This document shows, in pieces, positions 25,607 to 34,140 of a stretch of DNA of 64,000 nt. The stretch is from an uncultured Eubacteriales bacterium. GTDB lineage: Bacteria > Bacillota > Clostridia > Oscillospirales > Acutalibacteraceae. The number at the start of each line of letters is the position of its first letter. Positions within the stretch are counted from its first letter, which is position 1. The DNA lies in assembly GCA_900315785.1 (NCBI GenBank), contig ONAL01000002.1, positions 1 to 64,000 on the forward strand. The letters are read 5' to 3'. The translations under genes and the position numbers were made by a program. Under the pieces are notes generated by a model that was not told the DNA's origin, made no database searches, and saw only the letters and a program-made list of their open reading frames with translations.

Positions 25607-25635
25607 ATTATAACACAGAAGGTGACCTTGTTCAA
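25607..25635 (-). promoter_or_regulatory. Sigma-A promoter of cdaA-cdaR
   Basis: On the minus strand TTGAAC (25635-25630), 17-bp spacer, TATAAT (25612-25607), just after the stop of the upstream aminotransferase gene. GGGGGG and a short leader precede the cdaA ATG. Confidence 0.7.
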
Positions 25636-25641
25636 GTTTTT

Positions 25642-26781
25642 TTATAACTTATTTACAGCATAAATGAAAGAATCTATGTCATTTTTTGTTGTAAACGCTG
25701 ACGGAACGGCTCTAACGGTGCCGCCGATTTCGAGCGTACCCTTATTCTTATGAGCCAGCGGAGCGCAGTGAAGTCCTGCTCTGACAGCGATATTATAGCG
25801 TGAGCTGAGTACTTCGGCGATTTCCTCACAGTTTATATTTCTGATGTTAAAGGAAATAACGGGGGTAAAATGTTTAATTTCGGGATAATCTGTATAAAGA
25901 ACGACTTTATTCATATTAGACAACGAGTTGTAAATCCGCTGAATTTCACGCATTTCGCGGTTGTAGATATTTGCAATTCCCATATTCCTGACAAAATCCA
26001 GACCGCCGCCGAGACCGACAAAGCCCGCGAAATTCAGCGTTCCGCTCTCGAATCTGTCGGGAAGGAAATCAGGCTGAGAGTAGTTATCCGAATTGCTTCC
26101 TGTTCCGCCCTCGATAAGGCTGTCGGGGATTTCGTCGCAGTTCACAATGAGAATACCTGTGCCCATCGGTCCGTAAAGTCCCTTATGACCAGCAGCGCAG
26201 AGGTAATCCACCGAGGAATCAGACAAATCGATAGGAATAATTCCCGCGCCCTGTGCCGCGTCTACACATGTTCTGATTCCGTACTGATGACAAAGCGCCG
26301 AAACACGCTCAAACGGAACGCGTGTGCCGAATACATTTGAAGCGCAGGTAAATACGGCGAGACGCGTATTCTCTCTGATACAATCACGGAAATTGCTGAG
26401 GGTTTCGTTGTCGTCGGTCTCGCTCACCTCGGCAACAGAATAGCTCACACCGATATTCCTGAGCTTCTCAACGGGACGAAGCACAGCGTTATGCTCAAGC
26501 GACGAAATAATTATATGGTCGCCGCTCTTGCAGAGCCCTTTGATTACGATATTCAGAGAAGCCGTGCAGTTCAGCGTGAAAACCACATTTGAGGGGTTCG
26601 GGATGTTGAAAAACTCGGCGACCTTGACCCTGGTGTTATATATCAGCTCGGACGCTTTTATCGCCATTTTATGACCGCCGCGTCCCGGGTTAGCTCCGAA
26701 ATAACGCAGTGCTTCGTTTGACTTTCTGATTACGGATTGAGGCTTCGGAAATGTGGTAGCTCCGTTATCAAGGTATATCAT
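25642..26781 (-). CDS. Class V aminotransferase, cysteine desulfurase-like
   Basis: 379 residues of the fold-type I PLP superfamily. The Schiff-base lysine is Lys200 in AAGHKGLYGPMGTG, with Asp174 in DAAQGAG; Cys339 in RAGLHCAP matches the persulfide-forming cysteine of SufS/CsdB-type desulfurases. It best fits the TIGR01977-type desulfurase family protein rather than IscS. The start overlaps the Se/S-carrier-like gene by 4 nt, which supports a joint role in sulfur or selenium transfer (inference). Confidence 0.87.
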   Translation of the reverse strand: MIYLDNGATTFPKPQSVIRKSNEALRYFGANPGRGGHKMAIKASELIYNTRVKVAEFFNIPNPSNVVFTLNCTASLNIVIKGLCKSGDHIIISSLEHNAVLRPVEKLRNIGVSYSVAEVSETDDNETLSNFRDCIRENTRLAVFTCASNVFGTRVPFERVSALCHQYGIRTCVDAAQGAGIIPIDLSDSSVDYLCAAGHKGLYGPMGTGILIVNCDEIPDSLIEGGTGSNSDNYSQPDFLPDRFESGTLNFAGFVGLGGGLDFVRNMGIANIYNREMREIQRIYNSLSNMNKVVLYTDYPEIKHFTPVISFNIRNINCEEIAEVLSSRYNIAVRAGLHCAPLAHKNKGTLEIGGTVRAVPSAFTTKNDIDSFIYAVNKL

Positions 26782-27002
26782 AAGGAATCACCGAGAGCTT
26801 GTCCGTCAAACTTTATGCCGCTTTCACTGAGGATTTCCGTTGCTTTTGAGAGCTCCGTTTTTATATTAAGTCCGTAACCGCAGCTTCCTCTGCCGTTTTG
26901 GGACGGAATTCGCGCAATTTTGCTGTCTATGCCGCGCTTTTTGAGAATATCACGCGCTCGCATTGCCTCGGTTACAGAGGCAAGCTTAACTAATTTGTCC
27001 AT
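26778..27002 (-). CDS. Putative Se/S carrier-like protein (DUF3343)
   Basis: 74 residues. The ferredoxin-like small domain of PF11823, with the family's single conserved cysteine, Cys41, in GRGSCGYGL. The family is proposed to carry sulfur or selenium near desulfurase and selenoprotein genes. ATG at 27002 has AGAGGTG 6 nt upstream; the GTG three codons earlier is part of that site. It is the first gene of a two-gene unit with the class V aminotransferase. Confidence 0.78.
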   Translation of the reverse strand: MDKLVKLASVTEAMRARDILKKRGIDSKIARIPSQNGRGSCGYGLNIKTELSKATEILSESGIKFDGQALGDSL

Positions 27003-27057
27003 AACTTTCACCTCTTCCGTATATTATATGCCGAGAGTTTTTCAAGGTGAAAGAAAA

Positions 27058-27079
27058 GCGCGCAACCGAAGTTCCGCGC
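27058..27079 (-). terminator. Terminator after dapB
   Basis: GCGCGCAAC (27058-27066) pairs with GTTCCGCGC (27071-27079) with one mismatch around CGAA. On the minus strand the stem is followed by TTTTCTTTC. Confidence 0.7.
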
Positions 27080-27095
27080 CAGAAATTTGATTTTA

Positions 27096-27860
27096 TCAGC
27101 CGAGCTTTTCAGCCAGCATCATTGACATATTGTACATTCCCGCAGGCTTGTCCTTGAGGAAAATCGCGGCGTTAACCGCGCCTGTCGCGAACAGACCCTT
27201 TGACTGGGACTGATGAGAAAGAGTTACAACCTCGTCGTGACCAGCAAAGATTACGTCGTGCTCGCCGACAATCGTACCGCCTCGAACGGCGTGGATACCG
27301 ATTTCGTTCTTTGAGCGTTTGCGGCGATAGCTGTGACGGTCATAAACGTACTGGGGCTCCTGCTCGAGCTCCTCGGAAATACCGTCGGCAATCATAAGAG
27401 CCGTACCCGAGGGAGCGTCAACCTTTAAGTTGTGGTGCTTCTCGATAATCTCGATATCAAAGCTTGAGCCGAGAACCTTTGCCGCCTGCTTGGAGAGCTC
27501 AATAAGAAGGTTCACGCCGAGGGACATATTGCCAGAATAGAAAACGGCAATCTTCTCCCCTGCTTCCTTGATTTTCTCGACCTGCTCGGGAGAATATCCT
27601 GTTGTGCAGATAACGGACGGAACGCTGTTTTTGAGAGCGTAAGAAAGCAAATCGTCAAGGTTTGCGGGATTTGAAAAATCTATAATAACGTCGCCCTTTT
27701 CCTCAATCTCGGAAAAGCTCTTGTATGTCTTGAAATCGTAGCTATTGGTGCCGAAGGCGTCGACGCCGCAAAGGATTTCGCAGTCTGAGTTTTCTTTTAC
27801 AGAATTAACAACGACGTTACCCATTTTACCGTTGCAACCGCATAAGATTATTTTGGTCAT
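27096..27860 (-). CDS. dapB: 4-hydroxy-tetrahydrodipicolinate reductase
   Basis: NAD(P)H-dependent second step of the diaminopimelate/lysine branch. 254 residues. The nucleotide loop GCNGKMG is at 8-14 and the catalytic/signature segment EKHHNLKVDAPSGTA at 140-154. The ATG at 27860 has AAAGGGGAAG upstream; an in-frame start 12 codons earlier falls inside the intergenic hairpin. Third gene of asd-dapA-dapB. Confidence 0.94.
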   Translation of the reverse strand: MTKIILCGCNGKMGNVVVNSVKENSDCEILCGVDAFGTNSYDFKTYKSFSEIEEKGDVIIDFSNPANLDDLLSYALKNSVPSVICTTGYSPEQVEKIKEAGEKIAVFYSGNMSLGVNLLIELSKQAAKVLGSSFDIEIIEKHHNLKVDAPSGTALMIADGISEELEQEPQYVYDRHSYRRKRSKNEIGIHAVRGGTIVGEHDVIFAGHDEVVTLSHQSQSKGLFATGAVNAAIFLKDKPAGMYNMSMMLAEKLG

Positions 27861-27886
27861 TTTAACTTCCCCTTTTATAGAATAAC

Positions 27887-27907
27887 GGGAGGGCATATTA
27901 CCCTCCC
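27887..27907 (-). other. Hairpin between dapA and dapB
   Basis: GGGAGGG (27887-27893) and CCCTCCC (27901-27907) form a 7-bp GC-rich stem with a 7-nt loop. The minus-strand tail TTATTCT is only moderately T-rich, so it may set a partial termination or RNA processing point inside the operon. Confidence 0.55.
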
Positions 27908-27913
27908 TTTATA

Positions 27914-28825
27914 TTATTTCTTGAATGTCTTGTACTTATCGATTAAATCGTACTTTGTGAGACAATCCTTGAGGTTATGATAGCCGTTAGCGTTCATGGG
28001 AACGAGAGGCATTCTGAACTCGCCTGCGTCAAAGCCGAAGAGGTTCATAGCGGTCTTTATCGGAATAGGATTAACATCCGAGAACATAATGTTCATCAGC
28101 TCAATGTAGTGGAAGTGGAGCTTCTGAGCAGCTACAAAGTCGTTGTCAAGACAGAGCTTGCAGATGTCGTGCATTTCCTGAGGACAAATGTTAGCAAATA
28201 CCGAAATAACACCGAGAGCTCCGAGAGACATAAACGGAACAGTCTGGTCGTCGTTGCCCGAATAGATATCAAGGTCGTCGCCGCATAAGGAGCGGATAAG
28301 CGCAACCTGAGAGATATCGCCGCTTGCTTCCTTGGCAGCCTTGATGTTCGGGTGCTTGCAGAGCTCGGCATAGGTTGCGGGCTTGATGTTGCAGCCCGTA
28401 CGTGAGGGCACGTTATAAAGGATTACAGGCATATCAACCGAATCGGCGATAATAGTAAAATGCTTTACGAGACCTGCCTGAGATGACTTGTTATAATAAG
28501 GAGTTACGGAGAGGATTGCGTCAATGCCCGACTTCTGAGCTGACTTTGAAAGCTCAATAGCAGTGCGGGTGTCGTTGCTTCCTGTACCGCCGATAACAGG
28601 AACACGGTGGTCAACCTTCTCGGCAACGAAGTTAAGAACTTCGCAGTGCTCCTTCTCGGTAAGGGTCGCAGCCTCGCCTGTTGTACCGCAAGCGATAATA
28701 GCGTCCGTACCGTTAGCTATATGAAATTCAAGCAATTCCTCAAGAGCCGCGTAGTTAACGGTCAAATCTGAGTTAAAGGGCGTAATAAGGGCTACGCCGG
28801 AGCCTGTAAAAATGGGCTTGCTCAT
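27914..28825 (-). CDS. dapA: 4-hydroxy-tetrahydrodipicolinate synthase
   Basis: Condenses pyruvate with aspartate semialdehyde, committing carbon to diaminopimelate and lysine. About 303 residues. The substrate loop is GTTGE at 47-51, the catalytic Tyr138 lies in LYNVPSRTG and the Schiff-base Lys165 in IKAAKEASGD. Two ATGs compete: 28834 is only 2 nt after AGAAAGG, and 28825 is 11 nt after it, so the latter is preferred. It follows asd by 47 nt. Confidence 0.94.
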   Translation of the reverse strand: MSKPIFTGSGVALITPFNSDLTVNYAALEELLEFHIANGTDAIIACGTTGEAATLTEKEHCEVLNFVAEKVDHRVPVIGGTGSNDTRTAIELSKSAQKSGIDAILSVTPYYNKSSQAGLVKHFTIIADSVDMPVILYNVPSRTGCNIKPATYAELCKHPNIKAAKEASGDISQVALIRSLCGDDLDIYSGNDDQTVPFMSLGALGVISVFANICPQEMHDICKLCLDNDFVAAQKLHFHYIELMNIMFSDVNPIPIKTAMNLFGFDAGEFRMPLVPMNANGYHNLKDCLTKYDLIDKYKTFKK

Positions 28826-28872
28826 ATTTTTCATAACCTTTCTAAAATATACTTAAACAATTAATCAGTTAA

Positions 28873-29952
28873 TCAGTCGATATAACCCTCAGCGCAAAGA
28901 AGCTCTGCAAGAAGAACAGCGCCGCCTGCGGCTCCGCGAAGAGTGTTGTGAGACATACATACGAACTTGAGGTCGTACTGTGTGTCCTCTCTGAGTCTGC
29001 CGACAGAAATCGCCATTCCGTTTTCAACCTCACGAGCCGACTTGATCTGAGGCATATCAGGCTCTGTGAAGTAGTGAAGGAACTGCTTGGGAGCTGACGG
29101 AAGCTCGAGCTCCTGAGCTCTGCCCTTGTAGCCTTCCCATACCTTGATAATCTCCTCTACAGAGGGAGCCTTATCCTTGAAGGACATAAATACCGCGGCT
29201 GTGTGACCGTCGGAAACGGGAACACGCAGACACTGAGATGTGATAGCGATATCCTCGGAATTCTTGATTTCGCCGTTTTCAATCTTACCCCAAATCTTTA
29301 AAGGCTCTTTCTCGGATTTCTCCTCCTCGCCTCCGATGTAAGGAATAAGGTTATCTACCATCTCGGGCCAGGTCTTGAAGGTCTTGCCTGCGCCTGAGAT
29401 AGCCTGATATGTACAAGCTAATACCTTGTTAACTCCAAGCTCCTTTAAGGGGTGGATAGCGGGTACATAGCTCTGAAGAGAACAGTTTGACTTAACGGCA
29501 ATAAAGCCGCGCTTTGTGCCGAGACGCTTGCGCTGATCGTCAATAATCTTGATGTGATCCGCGTTAATCTCGGGAATAACCATGGGAACGTCGGGAGTGA
29601 AGCGGTTAGCGGAGTTGTTGGAAACGATAGGACACTCAGCCTTTGCGTAAGCTTCCTCGAGCGCCTTAATCTCGTCCTTGGGCATATTTACGGCACAGAA
29701 GCAGAAGTCTACTGTAGAAGCAACCTTCTCAACCTCAGCGGCGTCCATAACCACCATATCCTTAACCTTCTCAGGCATGGGCTCTGAGAGAAGCCAACGG
29801 CCGTCCATAAGCTCGCCGTACTTCTTGCCCGCGCTTCTTGAGCTTGCGGCTAAGGTTGTGATATTAAACCAAGGATGATTGTTTAACAGGAGAATGAATC
29901 TCTGTCCCACCATACCTGTGGCTCCGATGATACCAACATTATACTTTTTCAT
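28873..29952 (-). CDS. asd: Aspartate-semialdehyde dehydrogenase, archaeal/fungal-type
   Basis: Reduces aspartyl phosphate to the semialdehyde, feeding lysine, diaminopimelate, threonine and methionine. 359 residues. The NADP motif GATGMVGQR is at 10-18 and the catalytic Cys157 lies in KSNCSLQS; the overall sequence follows the archaeal/fungal subgroup rather than the E. coli type. The ATG at 29952 has GGAGGATC upstream. A strong promoter at 30058-30086 gives a leader of about 100 nt, A+T-rich and without a recognisable lysine riboswitch. Confidence 0.93.
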   Translation of the reverse strand: MKKYNVGIIGATGMVGQRFILLLNNHPWFNITTLAASSRSAGKKYGELMDGRWLLSEPMPEKVKDMVVMDAAEVEKVASTVDFCFCAVNMPKDEIKALEEAYAKAECPIVSNNSANRFTPDVPMVIPEINADHIKIIDDQRKRLGTKRGFIAVKSNCSLQSYVPAIHPLKELGVNKVLACTYQAISGAGKTFKTWPEMVDNLIPYIGGEEEKSEKEPLKIWGKIENGEIKNSEDIAITSQCLRVPVSDGHTAAVFMSFKDKAPSVEEIIKVWEGYKGRAQELELPSAPKQFLHYFTEPDMPQIKSAREVENGMAISVGRLREDTQYDLKFVCMSHNTLRGAAGGAVLLAELLCAEGYID

Positions 29953-30057
29953 TTTGATCCTCCACAATATTACAATTTTTTAAAAATAGTTGTAAGTTTC
30001 ATAAAAATACGTTATTATATGATATACCACACTATATGTAGTTATACTCTACCCTAT

Positions 30058-30086
30058 AATATACCATTATCAGTATCTAATGTCAA
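30058..30086 (-). promoter_or_regulatory. Sigma-A promoter of asd-dapA-dapB
   Basis: On the minus strand TTGACA (30086-30081), 17-bp spacer, TATATT (30063-30058). It lies in the 179-bp divergent gap with queA; I see no clear plus-strand promoter for queA there. Confidence 0.7.
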
Positions 30087-30131
30087 TTACAAATTAGTAA
30101 TTTTATTCATTGTGAGTGAAAGGATTTTCTA

Positions 30132-31157
30132 ATGAAAACGAGCGATTTTTATTATGATTTACCAAAAGAGCTGATTGCTCAAACCCCTGTGGAGCCGAGA
30201 GACAGTTCACGGCTGCTTCTGCTCGGCAGAACCTCGGGCAAGATAGAGCACAAGCACTTTTATGATATAATCGACAGCTTAAACGAAGGCGACTGCCTCA
30301 TCGCGAATGACTCGCGTGTTTTGCCCGCAAGGATTTACGGAATCAAGGAAGAGACAGGCGCGAGCGTTGAGTTTCTGCTTCTCAAGCAAATCACGGGCAA
30401 CCGCTGGGAAACGCTCTGTAAGCCCGGCAAAAAGGCAAAGGTCGGTGCAAGATTCAGCTTCGGCGACGGGATAATGACAGCGCAGGTCGTTGAAGTTAAG
30501 GACGACGGCAACCGAGTTGTTGACTTTGACTGCGACGAAAACTTCTTTGCGACGCTCGACAAAATCGGTCAGATGCCTCTTCCCCCTTACATCACAGAAA
30601 AGCTCGAGGATAAGGAGAGATACCAGACGGTTTACTCTCACGAGCTCGGTTCCGCAGCGGCGCCTACGGCAGGTCTGCACTTTACCGAGGAGCTTATGGA
30701 CAGGATAAGAGCCAAGGGCGTAAAAATCGCCTACGTTACGCTTCACGTCGGACTGGGCACCTTCCGCCCCGTCAAGGTTGACGACGTTACCAAGCACAAG
30801 ATGCACAGCGAGCATTATGAGATACCCGAGGAAACGGCAAAGATAATAAACGAGACAAAGCAGAACGGCGGACGCGTTATCGCGGTAGGCACAACCACGT
30901 GCAGAACGCTCGAGAGCGTAGCTACAATGTACGGTGAAATAAAACCCTGTCACGGCTTTACGGATATCTTTATCTACCCGGGCTACACCTTCAAGGCGAT
31001 TGACGGACTTATCACAAACTTCCATTTGCCCGAGAGCACGCTGATTATGCTTGTATCGGCGTTCGCGGGCTATGACAATATTATGAACGCGTACAAGACC
31101 GCTGTTGAGGAAAAGTACAGATTTTTCAGCTTCGGCGACGCAATGGCGATTTTATAA
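30132..31157 (+). CDS. queA: S-adenosylmethionine:tRNA ribosyltransferase-isomerase
   Basis: Transfers the ribose of SAM to preQ1 at tRNA position 34, giving epoxyqueuosine. 341 residues; [17 protein letters not shown] and PRDSSRLL at the N-terminus, [13 protein letters not shown] in the middle and [15 protein letters not shown] near the end are hallmarks. GAAAGGA precedes the ATG. Nine nucleotides separate it from tgt, which provides its substrate tRNA. Confidence 0.96.
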   Translation: MKTSDFYYDLPKELIAQTPVEPRDSSRLLLLGRTSGKIEHKHFYDIIDSLNEGDCLIANDSRVLPARIYGIKEETGASVEFLLLKQITGNRWETLCKPGKKAKVGARFSFGDGIMTAQVVEVKDDGNRVVDFDCDENFFATLDKIGQMPLPPYITEKLEDKERYQTVYSHELGSAAAPTAGLHFTEELMDRIRAKGVKIAYVTLHVGLGTFRPVKVDDVTKHKMHSEHYEIPEETAKIINETKQNGGRVIAVGTTTCRTLESVATMYGEIKPCHGFTDIFIYPGYTFKAIDGLITNFHLPESTLIMLVSAFAGYDNIMNAYKTAVEEKYRFFSFGDAMAIL

Positions 31158-31166
31158 GGAGAAGCT

Positions 31167-32300
31167 ATGTTTTTTGAAGTAAAGAAAACCGAAGGCAACG
31201 CAAGGCGCGGCGTGATTAACACGGTTCACGGAACCGTCCAGACGCCCGCGTTTATGAATGTTGCGACAGCGGGAGCGATAAAGGGCGCCTTATCCGCGTT
31301 TGATTTGAAGGATATCAAATGTCAGATTATGCTCAGCAACACCTATCATCTTCATCTGAGACCGGGTGACGAGAACGTCAGAAAGCTCGGCGGTCTGCAC
31401 AAGTTCACACGCTGGGACGGTCCCATTCTCACAGACAGCGGCGGTTTTCAGGTGTTTTCGCTGGCAAAGCTGAGAAACATCAAGGAAGAGGGCGTAACCT
31501 TTAACTCTCACATTGACGGCAGAAAGATTTTTATGTCACCCGAGACAAGTATGCAGATTCAGTCAAATCTCGGTTCGACTATCGCAATGGCGTTTGACGA
31601 GTGCGTCGAGAACCCCTCCCCATACGAATACACCAAGAAATCCTCAGAGCTCACCGAAAGGTGGCTGAGACGATGCAAAGCCGAAATGGAAAGGCTCAAC
31701 TCGCTTGACGGCACAATCAACCGAGAGCAGAAGCTGTTCGGAATCAACCAGGGCGGTATCTACAAGGATTTGCGCGTGGAGCATATGAAGCGGATTCGAG
31801 AGCTCGACCTTCCCGGTTACGCAATCGGCGGTCTGGCTGTCGGAGAAGAAACCGAGGTAATGTACGAGATTATCGACGAAGTTGAACCGTATATGCCCAA
31901 GGACAGACCGAGGTACCTTATGGGCGTCGGCACACCCGTAAACATTCTCGAAGCGGTTCACCGCGGAGTTGATATGTTTGACTGCGTAATGCCGAGCCGA
32001 AACGCGCGGCACGGACACCTCTTCACCTGGGACGGAATTATCAACATCAAGAACGCTAAATACGAGCTTGACGAAAGCCCGATTGACAGCTCCTGTGACT
32101 GTCCCGTTTGTCAAAATTTCAGCAGAGCTTATGTCCGTCATCTGATGAAAGCAGGCGAAATGCTCGCAATGCGCCTGTGCGTTATACATAACCTCTATTT
32201 CTATAATACTCTGCTCGAGAAGATTCGTGAGGCGCTCGACAACGGAAACTTCGAAAATTTCTACAAAACTAACCGCGAAAACCTCGCAAAACGTATATAA
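31167..32300 (+). CDS. tgt: tRNA-guanine transglycosylase (queuine/preQ1)
   Basis: Exchanges G34 of GUN anticodon tRNAs for preQ1. 377 residues. The general base Asp90 in TDSGGFQ, the nucleophile Asp271 in FDCVMPSRNARHG and the zinc ligands Cys310, Cys312, Cys315 and His341 are all in place. AAGGAG precedes the ATG. Co-transcribed with queA; the yajC promoter begins about 25 nt past its stop. Confidence 0.97.
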   Translation: MFFEVKKTEGNARRGVINTVHGTVQTPAFMNVATAGAIKGALSAFDLKDIKCQIMLSNTYHLHLRPGDENVRKLGGLHKFTRWDGPILTDSGGFQVFSLAKLRNIKEEGVTFNSHIDGRKIFMSPETSMQIQSNLGSTIAMAFDECVENPSPYEYTKKSSELTERWLRRCKAEMERLNSLDGTINREQKLFGINQGGIYKDLRVEHMKRIRELDLPGYAIGGLAVGEETEVMYEIIDEVEPYMPKDRPRYLMGVGTPVNILEAVHRGVDMFDCVMPSRNARHGHLFTWDGIINIKNAKYELDESPIDSSCDCPVCQNFSRAYVRHLMKAGEMLAMRLCVIHNLYFYNTLLEKIREALDNGNFENFYKTNRENLAKRI

Positions 32301-32324
32301 ATTCAATCAAACTGCAAAATTCAC

Positions 32325-32353
32325 TTGCAAGAAGTCTGATTTTCTGTTATACT
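32325..32353 (+). promoter_or_regulatory. Sigma-A promoter of yajC
   Basis: TTGCAA (32325-32330), 17-bp spacer, TATACT (32348-32353), in the gap after tgt. Confidence 0.65.
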
Positions 32354-32388
32354 TTCATTCGGACTTTATTTAAGAAAGGATTTTTATT

Positions 32389-32808
32389 ATGAATTTTATT
32401 AGCAGCACACACACTGCAGCCGCTGCCGCAAACAACGGCGGTATGGGTTCAAGGTGGCTTCTTATCGTTATTTATGTAGCAATCTTCGGTGCGCTCTACT
32501 TCTTCCTCATCAGACCTAACTCAAAGAAGAAGAAAGAGGAAGCAGCTCTCAGAAACAGCGTTGAAATCGGCGACGAGATTACAACAATCGGCGGTATTAT
32601 GGGTCGAGTAATCGCAATCAAAGAGGACGAGGACGTTATCATCATCGAGACAGGCTCCGACAGAAATAAGATGAAGATGAAGAGATGGTGTATTTCTTCC
32701 GTTGATACCGAGAAGGAAGTTCCCACTGCTCAGGCAGCTCAGAAGAAGGGCTTGTTCTCAGGTCTCTTCAAGGGCAAGAGCGAAAGCGCTGACAAAGCTG
32801 ACAAATAA
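32389..32808 (+). CDS. yajC: Preprotein translocase subunit YajC
   Basis: Small membrane component associated with SecDF. 139 residues: one helix at about 22-41 (WLLIVIYVAIFGALYFFLI), then RPNSKKKKEE, and a cytoplasmic domain with VEIGDEITTIGGIMGRVIAI, the family signature. The C-terminal tail is lysine-rich. AGAAAGGA precedes the ATG. It keeps the common queA-tgt-yajC order, with an added promoter of its own; secDF does not follow here. Confidence 0.93.
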   Translation: MNFISSTHTAAAAANNGGMGSRWLLIVIYVAIFGALYFFLIRPNSKKKKEEAALRNSVEIGDEITTIGGIMGRVIAIKEDEDVIIIETGSDRNKMKMKRWCISSVDTEKEVPTAQAAQKKGLFSGLFKGKSESADKADK

Positions 32809-32823
32809 GTCATAAAAACATTC

Positions 32824-32860
32824 TCCCCCGAATATAATCTATCAGATTATGTTCGGGGGA
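32824..32860 (+). promoter_or_regulatory. Long hairpin covering a ribosome binding site
   Basis: A 17-bp stem with one G-U pair, 32824-32840 with 32844-32860, and a 3-nt loop. Its 3' arm ends in GGGGGA, the Shine-Dalgarno of the gene starting at 32867. No T run follows directly (TTCTTTATGG). It may end yajC transcripts weakly, or keep the next gene untranslated. Confidence 0.75.
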
Positions 32861-32866
32861 TTCTTT

Positions 32867-33259
32867 ATGGATTTTTTTAATAAGAGACTTATAAAAAGCG
32901 TTTTGTTCGGAATCATAATTACCGCTGCGGCTGCCGCTCTGCTGATGATAATCGTTTCACTGATACTTTACAAATCGGGAAACTATCCCAAGGATTATCT
33001 AATATACATCTCCGTGCTGATTCTCGCCGTTTCGGGATTTCTCGGCGGATACATATCAGGCAGAATCGGTAAGCAGTCGGGAATGATTGTCGGAGCAATT
33101 TCGGGCGGTGTGCTCTTCCTTGTGCTGACAATCGCGGGACTTATTACTTCTCCGTCAACGATAACGCTCAACACGCTTTACAAGCTGATTGCTCTTGTGG
33201 CGTTCTCAGCGCTCGGCGGAATCATCGGCGTGAACAAGGGCAACAAAATCAAAATCTAA
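32867..33259 (+). CDS. TIGR04086-family membrane protein
   Basis: 130 residues, four predicted helices, with the glycine-rich GFLGGYISGRIGKQSG at the cytoplasmic turn between helices 2 and 3 and GGIIGVNKG near the end, fitting the TIGR04086 family often found after yajC in Clostridia. Function unknown. The ATG at 32867 follows GGGGGA by 6 nt; an ATG at 32849 lies inside the hairpin and has no binding site. The stop overlaps that of the converging RluA gene. Confidence 0.8.
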   Translation: MDFFNKRLIKSVLFGIIITAAAAALLMIIVSLILYKSGNYPKDYLIYISVLILAVSGFLGGYISGRIGKQSGMIVGAISGGVLFLVLTIAGLITSPSTITLNTLYKLIALVAFSALGGIIGVNKGNKIKI

Positions 33260-34140
33260 ACTACTTCGTCAATCCACGGAAAGGCTGAAACAAAGTCTTT
33301 CGGGATTGGCGATTTTATTTCTATACGTTCTTCGGTGATTGGATGTATAAACGAGGTGTATCCGCAGTGCAGAGCCTGACGGTTTATTAAGTCGAGCGAG
33401 CCGCCGTAGAGGTCGTCGCCCGCAAGCGGATAGCCGAGGTATGACATATGACAGCGAATCTGATGGGTTCTGCCTGTCTCAAGCCTTAGCTTAATCAATG
33501 TGTGTGTTCCGTTTGAAAATACAGGCTCAAAATGCGTAACGGCAGGCGAGCCGTTTTGGTCGGCAATACGCTTAATCTTGCTGTCGGGTGAAAGCATAAT
33601 GGGAACGTCTATGGTTCCGCACTTTTCAAGCTCTCCCTCACAGACTGCGAGATAGGTTTTTTCGACCGAATTTGAAAGCGCCGTTGAGGTGAACTTATCC
33701 TTGGCGATAAGGATAATTCCCGAGGTATTTCGGTCAAGTCGGTTGACCGCTCGGAAAACGAAGCTCTCCCCTGTTTTGTTTTGTCTGTAGGAAACGATGT
33801 TCGCCAAGGTGTCGAGCTGGTGCACCTTTGTGGGGTGAACAGGCATAAACGCGGGTTTATTTACCGCCAAAATGTTTTCGTCCTCATATAGAATATCAAG
33901 CTCGCCCTTTACGGGCACAATTTCGCTTTTATCCTCGGGCAGATTTAGAACAATTAAATCTCCGCTACGGAGAATATCTATAGTTTTGAGAAGTTGACCG
34001 TTCCTCAAAATTCCGTCTTTTTCGCGTTTGAGCTGTGTTAGAATACGAGCTGAAACACCGCAGCGTCTGCGCAGAAACACGCGCGCCGTCATACCGTCGC
34101 ACTCGTCGGGAACGGTGAACACAAGCTGCTTAGATGACAT
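33256..34140 (-). CDS. RluA-family pseudouridine synthase
   Basis: 294 residues. An S4-like N-terminal part (RVFLRRRCGVSARILTQLKR, 20-39) precedes the catalytic domain; the active Asp136 lies in NRLDRNTSG (133-141), where most relatives have His first, and the RLETGRTHQIRCHM motif follows. Modifies uridines in rRNA or tRNA; the precise target (RluA, RluC or RluD type) cannot be assigned. It overlaps the end of the DUF1294 gene by 11 nt. Confidence 0.92.
   Translation of the reverse strand: MSSKQLVFTVPDECDGMTARVFLRRRCGVSARILTQLKREKDGILRNGQLLKTIDILRSGDLIVLNLPEDKSEIVPVKGELDILYEDENILAVNKPAFMPVHPTKVHQLDTLANIVSYRQNKTGESFVFRAVNRLDRNTSGIILIAKDKFTSTALSNSVEKTYLAVCEGELEKCGTIDVPIMLSPDSKIKRIADQNGSPAVTHFEPVFSNGTHTLIKLRLETGRTHQIRCHMSYLGYPLAGDDLYGGSLDLINRQALHCGYTSFIHPITEERIEIKSPIPKDFVSAFPWIDEVV

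Noticed and set aside
29953..30131. Lysine riboswitch ahead of asd-dapA-dapB
   Set aside because: The leader is only about 100 nt and A+T-rich; the lysine riboswitch is larger with GC-rich conserved junctions that I do not see.
33256..33259. Overlapping convergent stops (also 35621-35624)
   Set aside because: Four-base stop overlaps between converging genes are common in compact genomes and need no special explanation.
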